Source: Actinernus sp. WN-2022
Lineage: Eukaryota > Cnidaria > Anthozoa > Actiniaria > Actinernidae
Assembly (NCBI GenBank): GCA_030867875.1
Contig: JAOWCC010001634.1
Span: forward strand, 97,381,321-97,445,320
Length of the DNA stretch: 64,000 bases
Direction: 5' to 3'
In this document: piece after piece, positions 45,974-58,100 of the stretch
How positions within the stretch are numbered: position 1 is the first letter of the stretch
Layout of the letters: every line of letters begins with the position of its first letter
The notes under the pieces: model-generated
Database searches by the model: none
What the model was told of the DNA's origin: nothing
The model's input: only the letters and a program-made list of their open reading frames with translations
Translations under genes and position numbers: made by a program

Positions 45974-46129
45974 GCACAAATCCAGTGTTTAATTAAAGGT
46001 GCATAAATCAAGATCATTAGCACAGCATGACTATAGAAGGAAACAAAACGTGGCTTGTTTGTTCAGCCGGGGCTTGAGAAAACTGCTCTTTTGGTTCTGT
46101 ACCATGCCATGACCATGTGCTACGGGAAA

Positions 46130-49100
46130 ATGGCGATTGGGCGCTCTGTCAAATGTTCAAGGTCTAATTCTAAGTTATTAGCGACGAGTTTTCTCGTGAC
46201 GTATTGTGTGGCGTTTATGGTCCACGAATCCATTGCTTCACGACCTGGTAAGTTCTAGATTTAACTGATATTAGTTTTATGATATTCTTTCGGAATAAAT
46301 GGTGCACCGCGTTTCCTTATGTCCTGAGTACTGAAAGTGATAATGTACCATTATTTTTAGACTACTCAACAGTACTTGTGCGTGATATAAGTAATAAGAG
46401 CATTTGTACGTGTCACATTGTATTTGTATGTCTCACTCTGGTTTAGTAAATTAGTACGTTCGCTTCTGCACTGATGGGAAAAAGTTTGATATTATAGCGT
46501 ATAACAACCATTAATTAAGGCTTTCTCCTTTTAGTTGCCGTTTAATACGCTCTAATATATAACTTGAGAAACATTGTCTCAACTTGCTTCATGCATTTAC
46601 GTATTCCGTTATAAATTCATTATTCCAGTGCAGCCTTAATTGTTAAACTATGAATGTCTGTGGGCTACGGGATATCAATTCCCAATTTAAAATACCAGTC
46701 TGCCACTGAACCCTGCCATTTGAGTGAAGATATACTTCTCATTGAAAGACTATAATAATATTGTCATTCAGGAGGCATAATGCAAATAGTGAGCAGATCA
46801 TGTTACACATTTTAACTCCTTGATGAATTTAAATCAAGGAACAAGACCATTCCATGTTTTTTTTGAACTTTTGATATATACGTATAACAGCAAAACCGTT
46901 GATACTGCTGAAAAGAGCACCTCGAAGTTAGTTAAAATCCCAAATTTGAGAGTTATATCTTGAATAGGAGCAAATTAAAGATACAGGCCCGCAACTCGGA
47001 AAATTTTGCAGAGGTTTAATTTATTTGTATGGAAATTTAGATTCAGGGGGCAAAAAGGGTCTATTATAGTCCCCTATAATAAAATTTAAAACATTGGCAG
47101 TCATAACAAATGTAGATTAGGAATCAAGTACGTGCATATATATATATACACTCGTTTTCAAAAACATTGCTTTTGATTAATATATATATACCTTTTGTTC
47201 TCCATTCTTTAACTGTCAAATTTGACAAGAATACAAAAGATATATATATATATTTGCAGTGCAATGTTTTTTAAAACGAGTGTATATATATATACATTCC
47301 TGGTAGTACTCATTAATAGCTTCTTTTATAATATAGATACCAAATATGTTTTGTTGATTCGATTGAGGGAAAGCACTTAAAATATACCACAGGAAACCAA
47401 AGCTCTGTGTATGGCTAATTTTATAAGGGTTTGTATGGGAATTTCAAAATCTAGCTTTTTGATAAATATACTGTAATAACATGAATAACTATGATCTGTG
47501 TCTTGGCTGTGTCTGTACGTTGTTTCAGCGAAGACACAGATCATAGACACCAGGTAACTTTTATCCATTTTACTAAAGTATATTTATCTAAAAGCTAGAT
47601 TTTAAAATTTCCATACAAATTAACCCTTATAAAATAGCCATAAACAGAGCTTGGGTTTCCTGTGAATACATATATTATTTTCCATGCAATTCAAGAACCG
47701 CTATTAAAGTGCCCCTACGATCAAATTTTGACATATCAATGTTTTTGCATATTCATAAAGTAGAGTTCATATATTATTACCAGTTCAAATTGTTTTTCGA
47801 TACAACGACAGGAAGTCTTATTTTTTTAGCTCCGAATATTGAATCTACACGTCCGCCATTACTGGAAGCCGTGCCCTTTGTTCAGCTTTAAACAAAGGTT
47901 TATTCACCGGAAATGATGTCATACACTTAACGCTCGCCTGCAGAACACAACGCCTGGAGGCATATTTCTACTAAAAACGTATTCACGTACATAAGAAGAA
48001 AGTTATATTTATCTTTGCGAGGTTGGCTACTTTTTTATGCACAGTATTTCGCGCCACGAGGTTGTCGTGTTAAGTGTATGACATCACTTCCGGTGAATAA
48101 ACCTTTGTTTAAAGCTGAACAAAGGGCACGGCTTCCAGCAATGGCGGACAGGATTTTACTGGTAAACTCTCCTAAAATTTGTGGTTTAAGATGCCCATTT
48201 GGGAATATTTTTTACTATTTCGGATATTTCTAATACTGATTGACCTATAGACACTGAAAAAGTGGCAAATCGAAATGGTAAATTTTCGTCGTAGTGGCAC
48301 TTTAAATGGGGCCTCTAGCTGGTATATGTATGCTTTGGCTTAATTATCTAGCAATAACAATACAGATCATGCAGTTTGCATAAAATTAACATCAACAGCT
48401 CTGCATCACTTGCTCTTCAATCAGGAGAAGCTGTAGTTAATTATTTATACTAGGTTTAATTAATAAAGCAAAACCATCAGAGCTTGGGTTTCCTGTGAGG
48501 GGAATTCCCAGCCAAAGCCTGGCCTCAAAGCCAAGGTCAGCCTGCATGACCCAGTGGCCAGGGTAGCCAGACCATACATATCCAGGTAAACCGGGGTAAA
48601 CCTGGCTAGTCTGGCCATACAAGGGTACCCAGAGTTATGAGGATAACATCCCTGACCATACTGGTTAGACCAGGGTAACTCTGGCCTGGCCAGAGTTAGT
48701 ACATGTATACAGCTAAGCTCAAAATATTCTTCTTATTAGCATAGTCACTTATCATAAAAAAGTGGTATACTAATTATACTTTACAGTCTTGCAAAAATAC
48801 TGACTAAAAAAGTGATGACCTAGCTTATTGCATGGAAAACTGTCCAGGTGATTCCTATGTGGAAAACATGTTTCCTGTGATATTCTTTGACAGGATATAA
48901 TTATTTCTTGATAATCCTTCCTGAAAGGAAAGTAACACAATGGCAAATATACAGTTTCTTAAGCCTGGGTGGTGTCCGCTTCAAGGTAAAAAGGGTAGGG
49001 GTGACCGTACATCTTTATTTATACATGGAAAATCATCAGTTACATACATAGATAAAAAACACTAAAATATGAAACTGTTTTACATGAAAGCCATGTTGCA

Positions 49101-52100
49101 GGGACGAATAAGAAAAATAGGAATGTCATATATAAGAAATATTTACATAAGGTTAAAATAACTCGATTTCGTAAGATTAAAAATGAAGTTATTTAAACTA
49201 GTTGATTGCCTTACATCCTCAGGCAGTTCATTCCATAACTTAGCCCCACTAAAGCGAAAAGCCTTTTTACCGAAATTGGTTCGTGGCCGTACGAGGGTTA
49301 GTTTTGTTGATGAGCCCCTAAGATTGTAATTTGTAGAGGCTGAACGTGGTATAAATTTTGAGGATAAATATTCAGGAGACAGGTTATTTAAAGCCTTATA
49401 AATCATTATTGCTTTTTGTTTGATTCGTCGAATATATAGTCTGTCCCAATTTAGAGTACTTAGGAGCTCATCAATCTTAGTATCAAAGGGTAAACCGGTT
49501 ATTATTCTGGCAGCTCGGTTTTGCAACTTTTGTAGATTCTCGGCAAGTCCTTTGTTTAGATTTTCCCATACAACACTACAGTAATCAAAATGAGGGAGTA
49601 TGAGAGTATCATAGACACTTAGCAGTGCTTTGGGGGGTATGAAAGGCTTTATACGTCTGAGTGCACCTAGACCTGAGGAGATTTTCTTCATGAGTTTGTT
49701 AATGTGGGTTTTCCAAGACAAAATTTCATCTAGATGTACACCAAGATATTTTGTTGAGGTAACTCTTTCTATGACTTTACCATCAATGGTGAAAGATAAA
49801 TCTTTCGGAAAATTTGTCAATTTCTGGTGGGAACCCACTAGCAACAATTCAGTTTTTGTTGCATTTAGGGTGAGTCTATTTGCACAAAGCCAATTTCTAA
49901 CATTTTGGAGGTCGAGTCCTAAGTATTCTTCTATCTCTCTCGGACTCTCGCCTGTTACTGTTAAGTTTGTATCATCGGCGTACATCCTAGGAAAAGATTT
50001 TAATAGGCAGTTGGGTAGATCGTTGATGTAGAGTAAAAACAGAAGGGGCCCTAGGATCGTTCCTTGGGGAACGCCGCAATTGAGGGTTCTGGGACTAGAT
50101 GTTTCATTATTTATCCTGCATCGTTGCTGCCTGTTACTAAGATACGAGTCAAACCAGTTCAAAGAGGCTTGATCTAATCCATACAATTTAAGTTTTTCAA
50201 GAAGGATTTTGTGGTCGACAGTGTCAAACGCTTTTTTCAGATCCAGGAATAACACAGCATTGACATGTCCTTTGTCAATGCTGTAGTACCACTGGTCTGT
50301 GGCTTCTAGTAATGCTGTCACCGTAGAGTGGAGGGTGCGAAATCCCGATTGGCTATTAGTAAGGATTTTATGTTCCGTCGGAAAACCTCGAAAAATATCC
50401 TAAAAAATTCCAAACCGTGAAAAAGTTCCCACACTAAAATGTATCTCATGGTCTAAAAATCACCCTGAAAAATGGATTTCGCTTGGACAACCCCTAAAAA
50501 AATACTAAATCGCCGATTTCAAACCCTAAACAAATACGATGATCACCCCTACCAGCCGAATATAGGAAGAACCCCCCCCCCCCCCGGGTTTTAGATTTTA
50601 GATGTCTCGAGAAACGAGAAACTGAAAAATAACCGATCACCTGGAAAAGATAACATTTTAAACGAGGTACTAAAGAGTGGAAAAGACCAATTGATACAGC
50701 CGCTTTGTCTGCTCTTTAATAATATTTTGGCCTCGGGAGAGTACCCACAAGAATGGAACAATGGATTTATTATCCCAACTTATAAGAAAGGTGAACGGAC
50801 AAACACTGATAATTATCGGGGTATAACACTCCTGTCATGCCTTGGGAAACTATTTACTTCACTCCTTAACGAACGACTGAACGACTATCTATCCCAAAAC
50901 GGAGTCTTGAAACGTGAACAAGGAGGTTTTAGAAAACAACACGCAACAACAGACAGCATTTTCTCCTTAAAATACTTTATTGACAAATACGTGAAACTAA
51001 ACCGAAGAAAAACAAAATCTATTATTCAATTGCTTTGTAGACTTAAAAAAGGCATTCGACAAAATACCAAAAGAGAAATTATTTCAAAAGATAAGGAAAG
51101 TTGGCATCGGAGGTTCTACTTAAAGTATGAACACCAACGAAATCTCGGCAGTAAAAATCGGGGACACAACAACGGATGAATTCAGATGCTATAGCGGAGT
51201 AAAACAAGGATGTATACTGGGCCACACCCTTTTCAATCTTTTTATTAGCGATTTACCATCAACACTGGAACAAACAGAAACAGACTATGTTGAATTACAA
51301 AACACTCAAGTGAGTTGTCTAATTTACGCAGACGATGTATTTATACTATCTAAGACAGCACAAGCACTTCAACAATACCTGCGAAAACTAGAAGAATACT
51401 GTAATCTCTCAAAACTTACAGTTAATATCGAGAAAACTGAAGTGATGATATTTAATAACTGCGGGAGAAAATTGAACAAGAGCCCATCTGGGCTTTCACT
51501 CGGGCCACTATATAGCGATACTTTATACTGTGACGTCACACAGGCCAGTGACGTCACACAGGCCAGTCACGCCACATTTGTTGTATTCTGTGGTTGGCTG
51601 AAACGAAGCCGCGTGAACACAGTCAGTTGCTTATAAAATATCACAGGTCCGTGCTTATTCATCGTCGAATTATTTTCTTGTTTTCCAAAATGCAAGCAAG
51701 CCCTTTCATCGAAGCTTATATGCTCTTAACTTATATAAGTCTTATAAAAGAATTAGGATATGGAAGCACAATTGAGACTTTAGATGTATTGGGCCCAAAT
51801 CGCTAGATACAAACGTTTTTTTGCCAACCACATTATATATGCAAATATATGAATGAAGTCAGTGTTTACAAACAGTAAGTTTACAAACAGTATATCAATG
51901 CAGCCATTTTTTTTGGCCTGTTGTTTGTGCAAGGCAGATTTTTTTCTTTTACATTTTGCGTTCCAGGATTTCTATTTTTTTATTTTGGACTTTCTGATGG
52001 TGTGTTCCCAATGCGATTGAAGATGAAATACACTAACTAATAATTATTAGCTGAATTTAGCAGTCTTTAGGAGTGGCCGGTGGCGCGGTGACTTTCATTC

Positions 52101-55100
52101 TCTGCTCCCCTTTAATATTTTTGTTTTTCTCGTATGTAAATTAAAGAAGTTGACCTTTTAAAGAGCCGTTTTAAAGAGGGTAGAAAGAACAGTAGAGAAA
52201 TACAGTGATAGCTCCATCACAGGATGGACAGGATACAACTTATAATATGGTACAAATATAAACATACATTTGAGACAATCATCCAGCAGACTAAATTGTA
52301 AACGTGTGTTACATGAATAAGTAGTTTTCTCCGCGACTGTTCACTCTAGAAAACCTCTGGAAGTCATGTTAATTGTATTCGTAGTCAATTTGTGTGCCTC
52401 TGTGTAACTTTATCTGCTGTTCTTGCTCCAAAACTTCAGTCTGCTCATATTACAGAACTATAAAGGAAATTGTTGGAAGCCTTTAATTTCTTGAACCAAA
52501 ACCTCGGCCGTGAGAGGTTTCTCAGTTGTTTAAGTTTACCTTTAGAGTTGAATTACATTGCTTGGCTCATCATATTCTGTGCTGAGTGTGTATTCTGGCT
52601 TCGTGTTGGCGAGTGACAGTGTTGCTCTCACAGTTCGGGAGTTCAGATGTCTTCAGACTTCGATAGAGGAGAGTAACCCATAACTGCTCAACCACAGTAT
52701 ATATATTTGCTAGTAAATCGCTATATTTTGCTATAAATCAGTGTAACGTATACGCAGGTCTCGATACGAGATCGGTAAACCAGCCAAAAACACGGTCGAA
52801 AATATTTTAGTGTTGGCCTACCGATCACGGGGTTTGCGTTGGTATGTATTATGACCGAGAGTAAAATGAAATGTGGCATAAAACATACGAAACGTACCTC
52901 AAAGTACAGGAGTTCAGAATAGCGTCCGCAGAATCTGGCGACTGGACTGGAGAGAAATCTATTAGCGCCAACAATTAATGCATAATTTCACGTATGCGCA
53001 GAAATTGTTGCACCGAACAAAAAAAAAACTGACTGCAGATTTAGACTTGTGCCTGCCACATGCAGCCCGAGTAATAATTATACATTTTACTATAAAGAGG
53101 AAAAGCTAGAAAATGTCCAGCAATACAAATATCTCGGCCTAACATTTAGCACATACGGAAATTTTAGTCTTGCGAAACACGAACTTAAAAAGGTAGCTCT
53201 GAAGGCACTATTTAAACTACGAAAAGAAATGGGTGACAATTTCAAATCGAACGTTAAGCTTACACTCAAACTCTTTGACGCACTTATAAAAGGGTCATAA
53301 AACCGATGTTGCTATACGGAAGTGAAATATTGGGAACTGATCAGAACAAAACCAAAATAGATAATGGATCTGTCGTTTGGAAAGACCAAGGCTCTGAAAA
53401 TTTCGAAGGCTGAGCCAAGTCCAAGAGAATTGGACTTCAGGTCATGATTTGATTTCATTTGTTTCTGATAGAAGATAAACGATAAAAAGCATTTTTTTAC
53501 GAGCTTTCGGAATCAGTATTCTCCAGATACAAAACTGAGATGAACAGAACCGATCGAGATGAACAGAGCCGAGAAGTTTAGAACTGAGCGAACTGGAGAA
53601 CAGAAGAGAGTCTGAAGTGAACCCGGACTAGCGTATGGACATGATTAGAAATGAACCAAGAAAACTGAACTGAGTGCATGAATAGAAGAACTAGAACTAG
53701 AAACCGAACCCGATGTTGAAACTGTTTGACGCCAATATATACACAAAGAAGTGGAGAAAACTGAACTGAGTATAAAATAATATATAGAACCGAAAACGAA
53801 CAGACAGAACCGTCAAAATGGGATATGGCAAAAACCTGTACAGATTTGTTATACCTCACCTTACCACTGAAACTGTGCCTACCGAACGCAAACATGTCAC
53901 ACCTAGGCACAGGGAACCCATCACCAGATTAGGTTGCGTTCTTCGTCGTCGAACGCAACAACACTCAACAGCCTCGATCGGTTGAATGGATTTTCTTATT
54001 GTTGGAATCTAAATGCCTCGATATCGTGAACGGCCAGGGAACTGGTAACTACACGATAATCGGAGCAAATTAAAACCGCCATGTGAACGTCGAGTAAGTG
54101 TATAATTTTCCCAATCCTATGCAATAATGTTTAAAAAGTTAGCAAGTACGATATATCAAAGCCTGAGGAAAGTGTGTGCTATCTCTGTAGCATTCGACAA
54201 AGTCTGATGTCCAAACTATATGTATATAGTTGCTGCCGACCAAATGAATCCGTATATGTAGATGTATATCAAGTCATACATGGTCTGTTTTGTCAGCGCG
54301 ATCGTTGAACAGAGAACTGAGTCAAATCAACTTGGCCATAATTTGTTGTTGTCCAGTAACAACCGAGTGAATTCTGTTGAGAAATCTGGGTCTGGCTTTT
54401 CTAGATACCTATAATCTCCGTATCTTGTGTGAGTTGCGACACTGTACATCTTGGTTATACAAATTAACACTACATTCAGGCAGAGTTAATCTATAACGAC
54501 ACTTTGATATGCCAAGGAACTGGAAAATCGACACAGTACAAGGTGAGGGAAATTTAAAGTGCCCCTACGATCAAATTTTGAGATAGTGATATTTTTACGT
54601 ATTTAATGTAAAGTAAGTTGCTATATTTTTGCCTATCCAAACCGTTTTTCGATATGTCGACGGGAAGTCTTAGTTTTTGGGGTCCAAATCTTGAGTTTTT
54701 ATGTCCGCACTGAGCCCAATCCGTTCCGTGACAGAGCCTGTACAGAGCTAATTTCCAGCTGGCGTGACGTCATCTTCTCAACACAGCAATATGCGGGGCT
54801 ACGTTCACACAAACTTCCGCACAAACTTACAAGTAAAGTACATGTTTATATAATTTTTTTTCCAAAAAGGAAAGGAAAGAACGAAGTTTTGAATGGAAAT
54901 ACGCATGTACAAGACCGACGCGTTGAGAAGATGACGTCATGACAGCAAACCGCTGGTCGAAAATCTCGAAGTATTTGGAACACACTTCAGTAATGGCGGA
55001 CGTGATTTCGACGGTAAACTCTCTGCAAAATTCATAGGTTAATTTGGTCCTTTGGTAATAGTTTTCAAAGATTTGGATATTTTCGACACTGTATCGTTTT

Positions 55101-58100
55101 GGAAGACAAAAAAGTAGAAAAGAAAATGTCGAATTTCGTCGTAGTGGCACTTTAAAGACCCTGTGTCCGAGCCCATGGTGCTTTGCTCGCACAAATCATT
55201 TTCGTAGGCTACGAAAATCAGAAAGATCGTTGTTGTTGTTATGTGACTCCCGAATCTTTCGAAATCCATCCCTAGTTTGGGCCATCGTGTAATTATTGAT
55301 AGGTATATATGCTAAACTAACTTTCTTTTATCTTAACTTTTGTATATATACTTTTTTAAATAAAACTTTAGTTCGAATATTTATTCGAATCCCGGTCTAG
55401 AGTGGCGAGTAGAGGAATGCCGGAGAAAGGACCGAGACAGCGAGGCGAAGTGACTCGACAAATAATCCTTCAGCAGTCCACATTTTACTTTCTCAAGGTC
55501 TACAAGAGAACACTTGTGGTTCAAAAGGACTACTATATACGTGAGTTTCCCGGGGATTTGCTGCACTAAGGGACCGGCGGGCTTCGTTGGAAATACAAAG
55601 CACAAAGCAACCACTTCTGGCATCAAGAACATTCGTAATTATAATTTCGCACGGCTAAGCTCCACTGAGGTGTTACGACTTATCTGTATCTGTATATGTT
55701 TTGCATTTTTATTAGCAGAGAATGCAATGTCCTTAACCTTTTTTTTTTCATCCTCCAGTACGTCCAGAAAGTCTTGCTACCAAAACTACGATCGCGGGTC
55801 AAACTCCAATCTGCCGAGTTCAGCTGTTACTTCGCTGTGAGTTTGACTCGAGTGCGAGTACGACATTTCATTTTGCACTCAAAATATATCATTCGCCAGG
55901 AAAGTAGAGATCTTCAAATACAGCTAAGCAATACTGGAGACATAAAAACAAGGTAACAAGAGTATGTGTTTGCTTGTAGAGTTGTGAAAAGTCGCACTCG
56001 TAAATTGAATTAGACTCTAAAGACAGAACAACGGGCTTCCTGCCGAGTACTGTTAAAATCATATTCGAAGCATCCGGGGAAAACTCGTGGGCTCGATTGG
56101 GTTTTTAATCCGGTAGAAATTATGAAATTCGTTATCCAAAAGTGTATGTTTACTTCTTTTATGAAACTTGTAAACAATCGAGAGCATTTTAGTTCGCCTA
56201 AAAGCTGGCCTTTAATTTATGCGGCCGTTGATAAACAAACTAATCATAACATTGGCGCAAAGCACCATGGGCTCGGACACAGGGTCTTTAAAGTACTGAG
56301 TTCATTGCTGTGTTTCCCTAATCGATTAATCTACACTGAATTTCTAACGGACCTGAAACAAGGCTGACCAAAGCCAGGACCCAACATTGACTATAAATTA
56401 TTCTGCAACTATAAACAATTTGTTCTCACTTGAAAAATAATAAGAATGCTCTGAAGGAACTGCATGGGGAGTACTTTATATACATGCATATATAGTTCAT
56501 GTTCTACACTGGAGTGTACTTAGTATTGCGAATGCTAGGAACTGGAATGCAGGTTATACACATCTGAATAGCTGTAGCTAGCTCATCGCCAGAAATTCGA
56601 GACATGGTTATTGCGCAACACATTGACCCCTGTTCACTGTGTGAAATGAGTCGTGAAAATTTACAGAGAAATGTATGGGATCCTAAACATTTTCCTTATT
56701 TCTCATGAAATACGGACAATCGAAAAAATATGCAATCGAGGCATTATTTCTACAGATATTATCAATTCAGTTTTGATATTTTCAAAGCCAAGTGATGATT
56801 GATTTCTTTGATTTTAGAGGAAGCATAAAAAATCCCATTTATTTACAGTGGACATTAAACGATTTCCAGTAAAAACATGCAGATAACAGTTTATAAAATG
56901 TATCTGCTGCAAATCTACAACCTTAGCAAACAATGTGCGCGCGAAGAGTTGAACACATAAACAAGACCTACCGTATTCTTCCCTTCTGATGTCCCAAAGT
57001 CCATTTTCATGATTCATTTTGAAAATTCAGCTTTTCGACAAGAAACCTCAGACTTCCATATTTGCACGCTAAAACCCGTAACATTGCTCGTCTTGAGACT
57101 GCCATAACTCTGACCACAAGTGACCAAATCCAACAAACATGGCAGCTTTGGAAACCCAACCTCGTCCCCAGGGTCTTCTCGGTCAGATCCAAGATGGCGG
57201 CTACAACGAGAGAAGACCCTGGTAAACGATGAACTGTCACGTATTCTGATTAGCTCTTCGATTATGACGCAAAGGTTGTCTAACAATGCTTTTTATTGAC
57301 CAAACGGACTGAGATCACGGAGACGATTAGTATATAGTTTAATTTTCTAAAATTTTATCAATAAAACGATTTTAAATAACCTTAAAACACGATGTGTAGC
57401 TAGAGCAATAGATGAAGTGCATTACTGGGTAGTTTTCTGGTAAGTTTCATCAGTGGGAAAGCCAGGAGAAGCCGTTAAACCTGAACATGTGCTATTGATC
57501 GCTTCGCTTCAACGCTAACGGAAAATTAACGGCTTTTTAGGATGCTCTTCTAGCTTAGATACATCCTGGTAGCTTTGCGATACCTTTTCACTGTTTCTTT
57601 ATCCAAGTAAACTCCATTTCGAGCCATTTAGTAGACCTGTTTTCACTGCATCGTTCGCCGCGTGGAAATACCGTTAATCGCTTCTCGCTTACTCCGGATT
57701 GGGATACCTATGGTTTGTACACGTCATGAACTATTCCCATATTTAGCTTGGCCGCCATCTTAGATCGCTAAATCACGTGACAAAATACTCCCAAAATCTG
57801 GGAGTATTTGATCACGTGATCCAGCCTTTACCAGGGTCTTCTCTCGGGTAGCCGCCATCTTGGATCTGACCGAGAAGACCCTGGGGACGAGGTTGTTGGA
57901 AACCTTGTTCTGTACTCTAGAATCTGCAGTATGTTTGTTGAAACAGCTAGCGATTATTCAAGCTAATTTGTCCTTTTGGAAAGTAGGTCCTAAACGGACC
58001 AAAAGATGAGTCTGCGATAAAATTCTGGTGAGCAGTGTTACCCAATTACGAGTTGGTACTTTATGTATCCTGCGTTATAGTGTCTACCAACTATACTATC

